A stretch of DNA of 64,000 nt, taken from positions 43,238 through 107,237 of the forward strand of contig JAEPRB010000139.1 in the NCBI GenBank assembly GCA_016758965.1, written 5' to 3'. This document shows positions 11,289-24,292 of the stretch, piece after piece. The DNA comes from Circinella minor. Lineage: Eukaryota > Mucoromycota > Mucoromycetes > Mucorales > Lichtheimiaceae. The position numbers were made by a program, and so were the translations under genes. The notes under the pieces are model-generated. The model had not been told where the DNA came from. It saw nothing but the letters and a program-made list of their open reading frames with translations, and made no database searches. Position 1 is the first letter of the stretch. Each line of letters begins with the position of its first letter.

Positions 11289-14200
11289 CTATCGAGGTGA
11301 CATACGTTCTTCGAAACGACGTACACGCCCAGAAATACCGCCAGTATCTTCTCCTGGTCCTGGTGAAGGTGTATTATTATTTCCATTCCAATTCTGCGCT
11401 GCATTCATTTCATAAGCTTCCCGGTTTGCTGGTGGACCGGGTGTATAGGAGGGTGGTGGTGCAGAAGGTGGCATAGTATTATATTGAGCACCGTTGTATT
11501 GACCTGGATCAACCCATTGACCTCGTTGCTGGCCTGGTTGTGGATAATAAGGTTGACTTGGTCCATAAGGTGGAGGTGCTGCCGTAGTAACATAGACAGC
11601 TCCTTTGTTGTTAACGGTGCGATATCCACCTACACCACAGCAACCGTAACATAAGCAACGGAAAATACAGAAAAGTACAAGAAGGCCTACAATAATAATG
11701 ACAGGAATAGCAATCTGTTTGTTGTTCTCAATCCAATTCTTGGCATTATCACCTATTCATGTACATATTGAAGATAATTAGAAAATTAACAGTAAAAAAA
11801 ACCCCCCTTTCACTTGTAATTACTTGTCCCTCTTTCTTCCATCACTAGTTGTACAAAACTTACCAAAGTTATCTAAACTACATTCTCCATTTTTACATGC
11901 GCCACCTACACCACAAGGTGTACCATCAATGAAAAATCCATTAAATAACAAACACGAAAAACTACCAGGATTATCACAAATCATTTGACAAGAACCAGAA
12001 GCTGATCCACATGCTTTGCTAATATTCATATCTGAGCCACGTTGACGACATTGTTGATCACGCGACGTACATTGTCCAGAAGCACACTGTAAATGATTTC
12101 CGCAAGAATCACCATCCGTCTTAAAGCCATCCTTTGGACAATCACCAGAATCACCAGGACATTTTTCTTCTACATCACATTCAGAAACTGCTGCTCGACA
12201 TACTGTATCTTTAGGACGGGGTTGACAATTTTGACAACAGAGATCTGAGCTATCACTATTAAAAACAAAAGATTACCCGATATTTAGGTATTTTTTTTTT
12301 AGTTTAAGTACAATGAAATATTGTTTCTGTCCTTCCTTTCCCATCCCTTTATTTTTCTAGCCAATAAACATCAACTTACTCGCATTTCGCATTGTTGATG
12401 AATTTACAAGTAGATGCATCACAACAAGTACTATTATTTCCTCCAGGGTCACAATCCTCACCATCTTCTTTGATACCGTTACCACACATTTGTAAAGTTG
12501 CAATTGTACGACTTCCAGGATCTAGATTTTACATAATCGAGTCCAAAAATAAAACAAGTAAACAAAAAAAAAAGGTTGTCAAGTTAGATTGAAAAGACAA
12601 TTCTCAAAATAGAAAGATCAGCCTCATATATATCTATATAGTCATACCTTCCAAACAAGAGCCAAGTTGAGGAAATGCTTCACAGACTTTTCCAATTGTA
12701 CATGGACTGAAATCTTCAGTGGATACATTGGAAGATGGATTCATAATATATCTTCCTTGAGCATCACATTCAGTACTACTATATGGACAACATTGACAAG
12801 ATGCTCCACTACAAGGACAAGTATCTGCAGTACAATCATGGATAGCACCTAATCATACACATATCAAACAGGGATTATTAGTTTATTGAAATAATAGATT
12901 AAATCTATAAATAAATAAAAAATACAAACCAAAGTTATGTCCAATTTCATGAGCTACAACAGTCCATTCATCACGAGCTATTATTAAAATAATAATATAA
13001 AAAAAAAAGTGCCAAGATTTTAAGTATTGAAAGGTACAAGAAAATGAAAAAAAACAGAGTCGCATAAAAGTAAAAAATAACACTTACTGATGGATGATAC
13101 TGCAGTTCCAGAAGTATAAACTTGTTGACCTCCTTGGTTACTGGATTGAACATCTGATTGACAAAGTTGATTAAGCCATGCAACACCTACTTCAACACCA
13201 GATCTATATATAAAAAAAATCAGCCAAGTTTTATCTAAATTTAAACCATTCTCTTTTTTCTTTTCTAGGCTTTCTTTTTTACTTACGCGCAGCTTGTCAT
13301 GAGATGCCATAAACTAGCCCCGTCATTTTTTATAGTTCCACGCCAACGGCTAAAATCACTCAATCGATTTGTAATAGTATATGAAGTAGAGCAAGCTTGA
13401 TTCCATCTTTCATTAGATGAAGGTGATGAAGGACATGCTGCATCCTTCACTGTGATATTAATTAAACCCAATTGTACATTAAACGTACGTTCATAAACAG
13501 CGGATGCTGTATTAAAATCATTAATAATTTGTTCTCGAGCACGTTCAGGCGATTGATAGAATTGGGCATATGTACAATCCGCAGCTAATATAATAAAATA
13601 ATTATGAGTTCCAAAGAATATTTATAATATCCATCTACTAAAAAGTTATTTTTTTTCTTTGTTACCTGCTCCAATATAAGCAACTACAGAAACAAAATAT
13701 ATTCAGTTATTGTTAATAATCTATATTCTAAAAAATAAAATAAAAACAATAATGATAATGATAACAATCAAAGCTTACTCTTTTTTGAACTGGGACATCC
13801 TGCTGGCGGAGCTCTTTTATGTAATGATGACAAACCGCCATCAAATCCAACCAAAGCATTAAATTGAGATGGGTCAGCAATACCAGCTAATGGGTTGTGT
13901 GGTTGTTGTTGCTGGGTATTAGCTGAGCCCATATTATGCATGAATGCATCATGGGCAGGTGTTGCTACACCATGAATATCTGGATTATATCCACATGTTG
14001 GTATATGAGTTGTTTCTTGATCTTGTCGTTTCAATAATGATGTTGAAACTGTATCTGAATCTCTATAAATCACCATATGAGAACCTAAATGGTGCTCTTG
14101 AAGATCTGCATCATCCGATCGCTTTGCCATACGATAATTATTTGTTGCTTTAACATGATAAGTATCTTGATGAACACGGAAAGCACCTTCAAATATAGGA

Positions 14201-15018
14201 TAAGATTGATCATGCCTAATTATATATAAATTAAGTAGTAATAAATTAGCATTATATTAAATGACAACCTTCCCTTCCCTTCTTTTTCCTCTTCTTATTA
14301 TTTTATTTTGAACGGATGAGGAGGGGTTTTCTTATCAAAATAAATGTCAAATTTCTTACTTTATATCTCTTCGAATAGTAATACGTGCCCAACCAAGAAC
14401 ACCTGGATCTGATTCTGCAGAATAACTATCTCGCCATAAACCTGCTTGATCTTCTTGCCAGCGACTGCGAGAAAAAGATTCGTCAATAACATATCCTCGG
14501 TAAACACGATGCTCATGAGGTCGAACTCGTTCCTGCTTATCGCCTACTGTGATTACAGCGTTAGGGTGGAATAGTTCATCGTTAGGATGTAAATGTAAAT
14601 AAAATGTTTGATTGAATGCTGGGACGGCAAGTCGTAAAATGTCGTCATGTTCTATAGCTCGACCTTCTGTGGGTCGATAAGCGGGATTACGAGTTAAATC
14701 ACGTTTTTTAAAGAAACTTTCAGGTCGTGTTGCAATGTCCAATTGAACTGATCCAAGCCCTTCAACTTTTTCTAGTTTCCGGTTATTTACACTACGGGCT
14801 ATATATATATATATATATATATAGGAAGAACAATATTATTATTAATGATACTAGTATATATTTGATAACTTTTTTTTTTATGTTTCCCAAGGTTTTCTGT
14901 AAGAAAAAGACCAAAAAGACTAAATAAAAGAAAACGTACCATCGACCCATGGTAATATGAACAATAAGGCAAGACACAACAGGTAGGCCGCTGACCTGAA
15001 ATGTCGAGTTTGAGTCAT
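11289..15018 (-). CDS. ADAM-family metalloprotease-disintegrin
   Basis: Eleven exons: 15018-14940, 14798-14360, 14215-13779, 13683-13666, 13584-13287, 13203-13088, 12977-12930, 12848-12648, 12521-12380, 12255-11864, 11752-11289. They total 2634 nt, giving 877 residues. A signal peptide (about 1-25) precedes a reprolysin prodomain with a possible cysteine-switch TCGYN (Cys247) and a Kex2/furin-type KR site at 306-307. The catalytic domain carries the full zinc site HEIGHNFGAIHD (472-483) and a Met-turn YIMNP (512-516), so it should be active. A Cys-rich disintegrin domain (from about 556) and a further Cys-rich segment follow. One span (about 736-754) leads to a 123-residue Pro/Tyr/Gly-rich tail with two PPxY motifs (782-785, 822-825). 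Family role: shedding of membrane-protein ectodomains. Substrates are unknown. Exon 4 is only 18 nt. Confidence 0.95.
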
Positions 15019-16671
15019 TTATATGTGACAAAAAAAACAAAAGGTGGAATATATATATAAGAAAAAAAGTTGGCGGAAAAGAAAGAAAAAAAAAAGGGCA
15101 ACACCGCATTTTCTTTTTCAGTTTACCAGGTAATACATAAATCACACACACACACACACACACCACAACAGATATAACACACAACAGACACACGATCGGA
15201 AGCAAACATAACAAAAACCAGTTGATATTCTTAATATAGAACATTTCAGCCACACATGGAACAGAAAAATAAAAATAACGGATAATCGGGGGGCCAAAGT
15301 TCTTTTTGTTATTTTTCAATGATCAACCCGAGGTGTTAACATAAAATAATATAAATGTGCATAAAACAATGAATTATTTTTTTGCCCCTGGATTTGTATT
15401 ATAATTTTACTACGACATTTTAAAATTACACAAAGTAGTAGTTAGTATTTGATAGTTTTGTTACCATTTATTTTATACTATTTTTAATTGCTGGAAAAAA
15501 AAATGGAGTCTAAAATAAAAAGGGATGTCATTCCCCGCATAAAGGTGAATTGCTTTTTTTTGTTGTTACACACGAGTTTAGACTTAAAAAGTAAAGTTTG
15601 TGTGCCAGGCCTCGGAAAAAAATCCCGTTCCTTGTCAACAAATGCTTTTTAGTTAACTGTTTGTTCATTTTTGCCAGATATCCCTTTTGTTTGTCAAATG
15701 GATCGGAATCATCAATTGAATTTTGATCCGAAACATTAATTACTTGATAATCACTAAATATCCTTTTATTAATTGTCAATGCAATGCGAAAATAATAATC
15801 AATTAACAATCCGTGTTATTCATTTTCAATTTTTCTTCCCCCTTTTTTTTTCTTTCTTTTACGTAAGTTCACCAAATCAATACATTTGGGGTAAAATAAT
15901 TTGTGCATGTTTGTAGTATAATGAGATTTGAAATGGAAAAGAATATGTCGTATAATACAATAATTACCATAGTTACTAAAATAAATTGACGATAACAATG
16001 AAAACAAAGTCATTCATGTACTTCAAATCGTTATAACCATTTAATATATCTGGTGATAAAAAAACCATTGTCTTTATATCACAAGCGATTATAATCATGA
16101 TCATGCTGAACAATAACATAAACATTCTCATAACCATGGCAATTATGGCAAGGTGTCCTGGTCCTGGAATGATTATAACCACTATACTTATTAAAAGAAA
16201 AATGATGCAATGATTCTCATGTCCTAAATAAAGTCAGATTTAAGGAACATTCTTAAAGTTGTCAACAGCCAAACTGAAAACTCCGAAACTATAACTGTTC
16301 CTATATTTCACCAAAAGTTTGGCTGAACATATTACTGTATCTGTTAGTAGTTATTTTCATAATAATATACAGTATATATATACATATAAGTTTATAAACA
16401 GTGGCAACCTTTTATTATTATTATTTTGAAGAGAAGCAACAAATAAACGATTATTGGTAGTATCTCTCTTGGCTCACGTTTCAAAATTTTATTTGTTCCA
16501 GCATAATCTGTAGCAACATGGTAAAATTTGTTTGTGTCGATTGATTCATCAATATTATATTTTCATTATTTGTTATTATTTATTATTATTTGTGTATGCA
16601 TGAAAGTGGGGGGAGGGGGTAGTTGTGGTGATCATAGAAAAAAAAAGAGATCATTATAATTGATAAGTACA
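15019..16671. other. Intergenic, ADAM promoter side to 2OG oxygenase 1
   Basis: No supportable gene. The interval has a short CA microsatellite (about 15144-15163), T/A runs and short open frames only. It holds the promoter of the ADAM gene and the 3' flank of the oxygenase. Confidence 0.55.
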
Positions 16672-18331
16672 TCAAATATAATCATAATCAAGTTCTGGGT
16701 TGGTTGCTTGTTTTTCCAAAAACGATCGTCGATAACGGTATTCAAGATATTCAGCTGATGTTGTAATTTCTGCATCTTTTGCAATTTCTTTAAAATCAGG
16801 GCGTTCTGATGGAATCAAAGGACTAGGCATATTAATAATTTTCGTATCTGGCTCAGGATGTATAAAATATCCAATGGAATATCGATCTTTTCCATCTCGT
16901 TGATTTGGCATATCAATGACGCGATGCATTGCCGATTTCAGTAAGCCATTTGTAAACCATTCGAACATACCACCCATATTGACTAATCATTGATTAATAA
17001 AGTAAGAACTCGTCATATTAATAAATAAAGCTTAGCTATTTTTTTCATCTATATAATAAAAGTGGACTTATGCCTAAAACTTTTACTACTCTTACCCAAG
17101 ATAGCATTACTACGTACAGGAACTGTTATCCATTCATCATCAGAAACTTGAACTTGAAGTCCAGGAGCGGTTTGATAAAGTAGTGTAATCATAATGTAAT
17201 CTGTATGTTGACCAGCCAAAATGACATTCTTCTTGCTATCACATTCTTCTCCTTCATCTCCTGGTTTTCTGTTTGGGTAACGTAATAAGCGCAAGACACT
17301 TGTTGATCCATTTGTTTCATATTGATGAGTTGAACTCAGCCAATCATTAGCACCTGTCTTTTCATTAAGTGGAAGCTACATTGTGTGTTATTATTAATAG
17401 CATTATTAATAAATAGTAACTGCATCTCTTTTTTTTCAAAACTTAAAAAACAGCTACAAAAAATACCTTTAATGCAAAAGCAAGCAGGTCTAACACTTGA
17501 AGTGCAGTTGCATGCATTCCCTACATGAATAATATCACTTTGAATACAATAACGTCTAATATATATAATACTATTCCTTTTGTTTTCTCAAATAAATTAC
17601 TCAATTATACCAGGGTCACGCATTTATTAAACATCATACCTTTGAAAAGGCTTCAAGGTCAGTTCGATTCTCTTGGAATAAGGATGGAAAATGATCAATA
17701 TTTTTTTTACTTGTTAATGTTTCCATGTCGAATGATCTGGTGATGTTTTTAATTATGTTAATATTACGTATCTTTTTTTTGGATGGGGGGGAATAAAACA
17801 TGAACTAATCATTTGAAGGCCCCATAGTACTTACTCTTTATAATCACCCTTCTTTTGAATCTTCGGATCAAGTCTATATATATAAAGATTATTCATAGCA
17901 TCAGTTAATATTTATATATTGTACTACTTGGCGAAAACTTTTCACATTTATATATTCTATACCTTTGAGCATAAAGTCCTAGATATCCTTCAATTTTTCC
18001 TTTGGCAGTATCTTGTTTGCACTTAATTTTTTCTTCAACAGGTAGTCTAAAATATTCCTTACTCTTAAATAAAAAACACATTATTTATTAGCCAATTAAA
18101 TAGACAAGTTTCTTTTTTTATTATCCACGTTAATCAAATGAAGTAAAAAAAAAAAGGAAGGTGATTTACCAATTCAAAAGCTCGATTAACCTCTGCCGAC
18201 GAAGGCGTGGATGCGTTGATAATATGAAAAAACCCTATATTCTTACATGCCTCAAGAACTTGTTCAGCTATTTCTTCATATCGATTAGAAAAATCAGTAA
18301 AATCAACAACTGGAATACTGTGAACAGTCAT
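16672..18331 (-). CDS. 2-oxoglutarate/Fe(II) oxygenase, isopenicillin-N-synthase-like (copy 1)
   Basis: Seven exons: 18331-18170, 18063-17963, 17873-17835, 17736-17640, 17520-17467, 17375-17096, 16982-16672. They total 1044 nt, giving 347 residues. The N-terminal dioxygenase domain starts IPVVDFTDF. The jelly-roll core carries the iron ligands His208 and Asp210 (HTD) and His264 (MHRVI), and the co-substrate pair Arg278-x-Ser280 (RYS). All catalytic residues are therefore present. The family uses Fe(II) and 2-oxoglutarate to hydroxylate or desaturate small molecules. The substrate cannot be told from sequence. No signal peptide is seen, so it is probably cytosolic. A paralogue with the same intron positions lies at 24.3-25.8 kb. 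There is no neighbouring NRPS or PKS, so a secondary-metabolite cluster is not supported. Confidence 0.93.
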
Positions 18332-19199
18332 GTTTTTTATTACTATTATAGTTTGTAGAGAAAGAAAAAGTTGCCAACAACAAAAAAAATTAAAAAAAAA
18401 GGGAATTATATATTGGTGTTGTTTTATGCGCGTTCGCATGATATGCATAATTAGCAAGTCACGTATTATACAGGTTAGTAAAATCATACGTAAAAATGCT
18501 CATAAGATATCTAGAACACATTTGGCGCATGTGCAGTATGTTACAACAAAAAAAACCTAAAACTGCTGTGAAGCTTACTATTAGAAAGCAGGGACTGTGG
18601 GATGATTGTTATCCAGATAGTAAGAAAACCTTCCTTTTCTCATGTTATTTATATAGTCTATCATAATGACCTAATGTCATCTCGAAGTCCTTATGTATCA
18701 CTCCTGATATTGATGTCATAATATCGTACATACTTTTTTTAAATCACTTTCTTGTAGCGTGTTTTTCCATCTATAATCACCAAAATTAAGAAATTTACTT
18801 TTTCTTTTTATTATAATACGTACTGGATATATACCTTTTGGGTAACCATTTCGCCTAACGTGAATTTAATATAACAGTCATATTGGTTTCTATGGTTTTT
18901 ACGCTGAAAATACATGTTTCTGCTTGCAAAAAAAGTTTATGTAACATAGGTAAAAGACATTAATCCGATTATTTCAATTTTCTCCTCTCTTTCTCTACTA
19001 AAATTCAGTGTTACCCATCAAACTCTGAAGCGCTTTTCGACTTCGACACAACTTCTTTTTTTTTAGAAAGTTAATTTATAATAGTTGTTTTAAAATATGC
19101 ATGTAAATACATATTATGAAATAAAAGAAAAAATGCAATATTTATTTTGTGTGGTTATGAAAACCTTAAAAGTTAGGGTAAAAATCACGGCGGATTATA

Positions 19200-22100
19200 T
19201 CGGTGACGTGCACTCTACCACATTAAAGTTACATGTAGCTCAAAGTAGCTACTTTCTGTTTCTGCTCATAAAATATATGATACTCAAAAATTGCTGAAGA
19301 AGCAAAAATTACAAAAGAAACTTAATATAAAAAAATTATATTGTAACTATACAAAGAACCCAATAATAAAGAAGCGAAGCAGTATGGCATAAATCAAAAA
19401 GTGGTATCAAATGTGGGCATATATTAATAATAGTGGATTATGTTTATGTCATAAATAAAAGAAATTACAGAAAAATGCCATATAAATTATAAAATATACT
19501 ATGGGTGAGATTATAAGCGCGGCTGAAAAAAAGGATCATCATAGGATAAAGGAGTGGTTTGTATATGGATAATGCAAATTACTAAGTAAGAAAGTGTGCC
19601 ATATACGTAAATAAGGAAAAAGAAAGAAATTAGGTCATACGTACGTAGTAGAACTAAAAAGAAAAGGTGACATAAATATAAGACAAAATGATATAAAAGC
19701 TTAAATTAATTTATTAAATATAAAAAGTAAATAACTTCTGGTCTAGAAATCTCATAATCTTCGTCTTGGGGCTCATGGCAGATTCTAGAGCCACGATTTT
19801 CAATCTTAAACAAGACTTCTATTGGATCCTCATCAAAATGAAATATTGTCGGTAATCTTGTTAAACGAGTCGAGCGCAAGCCTCAGACACAAGAGCATTT
19901 TGTATGAAAAATAGCGGCATAGTCTTCAAATGTGATTTTGTTTGTTACTAGAATGAACTTATGCTGGAAAATCCTGCTGCTCCATGGATCCTGTAATAAC
20001 AAGCGTATATTAATATATACAACAGCTATGTACTATTATTATATGTACAATATTTCCATTACATAATTATTTCAAAATGTCATTACTGAAGCCTTCAAAA
20101 ATAAAAATAAAAATTAAATATAATCTTTTACTTTAGGAATCAGTTCCTAATTTTATTTGACCCATTGGATATATAAATTAGAAAAAATTAATACGTATAT
20201 ATCAATAGATTTTCAAATGGGTAGAAATTTTTATTATCATAAATTAGTCAACTACGTAAAGTATTACGATTCAATTAAACTTTCGTATTTTTATTCATAA
20301 CTCTTCTATTTGAAGTCGATATATTGATCAGGAAAATACAGTTTAAATAGGACAAGAACAAGCATGAATAAAATAGACTGACTACGAGTTTTTGGCGCGC
20401 CCCATACTTTATTATTATTGTAGAATATGATATGATTGGCAAGCTGATTGCTGAAAGAAAAGGTATCACTTAACACATGAAAATAAAGCGTTTCATTTAG
20501 CGAATACTATAAGTAGCTCATTTGGTTTTTTTCTAAATAAAAACAGCAATAACTTGGTGAACAAACCCTCAATTACTTACATACCATGATACTCCCTATT
20601 GTCTTTTTTCCCCGAATGCTCGATTCTTCACAGGTACTCGTTAATTTATAGCTGTTCAATGCGGTATCGAAGTTATCCAACATGGCGTTTGTAGTTATTG
20701 GTCACAAGTCAGAACAAGTCATTGACCTTTTCATGTAATTGAAAACTGAATCTTTTTGTTTATGCGGAAAGTGTGGTATTGCAAACATGTCATTGTCATG
20801 ATGAGGTAGACGAGGAACAAGCCATTGACCTTTTATCCCAGAAATAATTCAGCCAATATGGTGTCGTCACCCTTGACTTCAAGTATCGAACTGTCGATGC
20901 AGCATTGAGTAGCTTGTTCAGATTAGGTAAAGTTTTTGTGGGGGGGGGTTTCAAAAAATAAAAGGCTGTTTTGTCACATACGTATTCAAAAAGATGCCTC
21001 ATTCTATTTTTCTTTTTCTTTGGGTTCAAAGCAATTCTTTTACGGGTACCTTCTTGATTTATAAATATTAGTCAATGTTCTTTCCGGACTCTTTAGCTGT
21101 ATTAGCAGTAAAGCAAATAGTAAAAAACAGTGATGCTTTGCTAAAATGCGTATTATTATTATAATCTAATATATTTTTCCCATTCACAACTGACATCTCC
21201 TTGCTCTTAATAAATGGTCAAATAGACATGTGTTCAGTAAAACTTTGTTATTATTCTTTGTACATGATATCTTATTCAATTACTAAAGGACTAGGTTATA
21301 GATTTGAGTCAAAAATATGAGGGAGATAAGGGTTATAATGATGGAAAAAATGAGCTTTTTGAATCAGGGCGGGGTGAGAACATAGGTGTACGAAGTTTGT
21401 TATTACTTGATATTTGTTGATTACTTTTGAGAAGTTATTACAACTATTGTACAACGATGTCTGAGAGAGCAGTGTCAAGATTTGGATTGATACAGTTGAA
21501 CCCCGTTTTTTGCACAGGTGGGATTTGGTTCGAAAGTAGTGCAAAAACCGGGGGTGTGCAAAAAATGGGGTCAAAAACATAATAAAATTAAAGTGGGATT
21601 TTGGTCAAGAAGTGTGCAAAAAGAGGGGGTGCGCAAAAAACCAGGGTACAAAAAACGGGGTTTTACTGTATTATAGTCAACAGGTTGGAGTTTATCGCCT
21701 TCGCTAAAACAATAGTCTTAGATAATTTTTTAAATGTTTTGTTTTGCAATACGTATTTACAATATAAAGAAGATTGAAATTAGCTTTAGACCGACAATAA
21801 ATAAATAAACAAAATCAATCATTGCTACGTACCAGTAAGGTTGCACGTAGTTCAAAGTACTTTGACAAATAAATACGACTTCGTAAATCGGTGAGGATTT
21901 CAGCAGATCTCATATCAATGCGATTCCATGTATATTGATCATTTACACCGGTGTTACTCAAGATCATTTTGTTTTGAACAATATGAATAGAAAAAACTTT
22001 TCAGTTTTTAAATGTGCTAATAGAAGCATTTTTGTATTTCATCACTTCGTTAAGAAGTGATGCTGTTGCACGTTCGATTGTTTTGATGGTATCCCCGACA

Positions 22101-22400
22101 GAATGAGACACATCTCCTGATAGTGCCCCATTATTATCAAGAAAAGGTAATATATTAGAAACAAGAACTAAAGATCTTGAAGATTTAACATAATATCATC
22201 AGTTTTCTTACCTTGAAGCTTCAAGAAGAATGACTGCTATCTTCGAAACTGGATGTATTTATATCCATAAATAGAACTAAGTCGGTTCCGGTCCTTCGGT
22301 TCTCATGAGAATCCAAAGTTGGAATACAAAACCATTGATATCAGGAATGTTTCCAAGATGTCGTCAACTTCTTCATATAAGCCAAGATCCATTAATAATT
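19200..22400 (-). pseudogene. Decayed coding relics, unidentified, interrupted by a MITE
   Basis: Read on the minus strand, several segments have protein-like composition but are broken by stops and frameshifts. They lie at about 22400-22200 (starts MDLGLYEEVDDILETF), 22120-21830 (ends near YFELRATL) and 19990-19740 (contains EDPIEVLFKIENRG). A diverged copy of the YFELRATL stretch, reading YFELHVTL, sits at about 19255-19215, which suggests that two decayed copies exist. A pogo-like MITE lies between the segments at 21493. I do not recognise the family. It may be a host gene or a transposon remnant. Confidence 0.35.
21493..21668. mobile_element. Pogo/Tigger-like MITE, copy 1 (176 bp)
   Basis: A non-autonomous element with terminal inverted repeats: left end CAGTTGAACCCCGTTTTTTG, right end reading inward CAGTAAAACCCCG. 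It is flanked by TA on both sides. Interior repeats of TGCAAAAA next to G/C-rich strings line the element. CAGT-type ends and a TA target fit the pogo/Fot1 branch of Tc1/mariner. The end sequence and about 90 bp of interior match the element at 27191, which lies in the opposite orientation. Confidence 0.85.
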
Positions 22401-22920
22401 TAGAGCTTTTTTTCGTTATCCATATATGTGTGGTATACTGCTTTTATATGACTATTTTCTGTTGTAATGAAACTGGTGGCAAAGTTACATAATTTTTTAA
22501 AGCTCCAATGTGTGATTTTGTTAGTTTTGGTCTATTTGGACTATTTTTGGAGCGTGAGGGGGTATTGATTGTCCATTATTTTTTTCCATGTGTCAAAACA
22601 AGTTGATTCTGTTGAATATAATAAATGTAAGATGAATATAATTCATTGAAATGTATTGTATCAATAGTATGCCTACCCGAAGTTGTAATGCTTGCTTATA
22701 GTTTTTAGCAACCAAGGATTCACTTGAGGAATCCGCTAGGAGAAAGCCAAGGAATCTCCCAATCAGGTTGCTAAGCTTGATATATTGAACATTTGGACGT
22801 GCTCTTAATATGGCTCATTTTTTTTTATTTTTTGCTGGCCAGGAGGAGAGAAGCACTGGAGAAAAAATAATATTGAATGTTACTATTATATAATAATCGG
22901 TCCCATTTTAGTTTAACGTA

Positions 22921-23293
22921 TCACCCGTTTTTAATAAACTCTTTACCTTTGACGGTGACTTGATATATAAAGTCACCGGTTTTTACAATATTGGAAATTG
23001 TTTCTCTTCGCGATTTAATGATGCTTGGGTTTCTTGGATGCTTTTTTTGTTGCTGATAAAGTCTAAACAAAATACACACAAATGTAAACAGGCTAATCGA
23101 ATCCAAGTTTCAAACAGTCCATATGTATCCCACTCCTACATTTACAGTACCATCCAACAATAAATTTATCAATGTTATGAGTTTGATCTATTGTTACATG
23201 TGATCTAGCTTGCTTTTCGTTTTCCTCATCCTTTTGTTGTTGTTGTTGCTGTGATGGTGTTTGCTGTTGCTGCGTCTTTTTGAGACAAGACAT
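22921..23293 (-). CDS. Hypothetical poly-Gln protein or relic
   Basis: An ATG at 23293 opens a 66-residue frame with a Gln tract, ending shortly after a Cys-containing WYCKCRSG stretch. An overlapping second frame on the same strand continues to 22921 (contains HPRNPSIIKSRRET). The two could be exons of one small gene, with acceptor TTTAG near 23067. The obvious donor at GGATG|GTACTG would create a stop at the junction. I therefore cannot make a clean model, and it may be a relic. No family is recognised. Confidence 0.25.
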
Positions 23294-24292
23294 TTTTTTT
23301 TCAGTTTCTGTAAAAATATTTATTTATAAAGAGAATTTAATAAAAAAAAAGAGGGGGGGGGCACCCAATAAATCATTGACATGTATTTTTTGTTCTAATA
23401 TAATAGTATATACCTTGACTATCTTCATGGTCGGCTCCGCATTCCTTTGAAGATTTCCAAATCATGTTCCATTACGTTTAATATTCCCCACTTGTTGTAT
23501 TACTTAATTTTTCATCATATTCAATTAAAGCCTGAGCTAAATTCCAGATTTTGGGTGACTTGTTATTAAAATATAAGCAATCCATAAGAACTGATTGTAA
23601 TGAGAAAAGTATACTTTGAAAGACCCACTGCGACGGCCTACTTTCACCTTCTGGTCCAGTGGCATGGAATCAAGAATAATAAATACTTGAGATTCCACAA
23701 AATGAAAGACTAATCTTCTTGAGAACAAAGTTATCATATATTAAGATAAAACTCTTTAAGATACATTCTTCCCATTATGAAACCAACTTGAACATGGAAA
23801 AGAATAAAATCTGGTTTAAAAAAAGGAACTCATAATTTATTTTATGCAATTTTGTGTTCCGCGTCATCACTGCATAAAATTTAGATGGCGAGTGTTTTAT
23901 ATTGATCGATAAGGCATAATCATGAAAATGTATTTACACGATTTCAATAATACTAATAATAATCATAATATTTTATCATAAGTATTTATAATATAGAGTA
24001 CGAAATTTTGTTCATAGCTTTATCCGATGCAAGAAAGCAATGATAATAGGTTTATCGTTCTTATAAATATTTTTTGTCCTTAAATGTAATATTTTGTATA
24101 CATATTATTAACAACTCTTCTCAAGAATAACATACGACAATCCATAGGCATATGAGGTTGATTATATGAACTTATAGAAAAAAGTGAGAGATAATGAGTT
24201 TTGACACTAAATATTTAAGTGGTACTAAAATAACCTTTTTTTATTACTCTTCATTGTACAAAGTAACCAAAAAATAAATAAATAGATAGATA

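Larger units (their letters stand above)
18332..24292. other. Interval of decayed sequence between the two oxygenase genes
   Basis: No intact gene of recognisable family. The interval holds a MITE (21493-21668), minus-strand coding-like relics (about 19200-22400) and a poly-Gln open frame (about 22921-23293). A further coding-like fragment around 20805-20925 is broken by stops on the plus strand and open on the minus strand. The rest is AT-rich. Confidence 0.5.
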
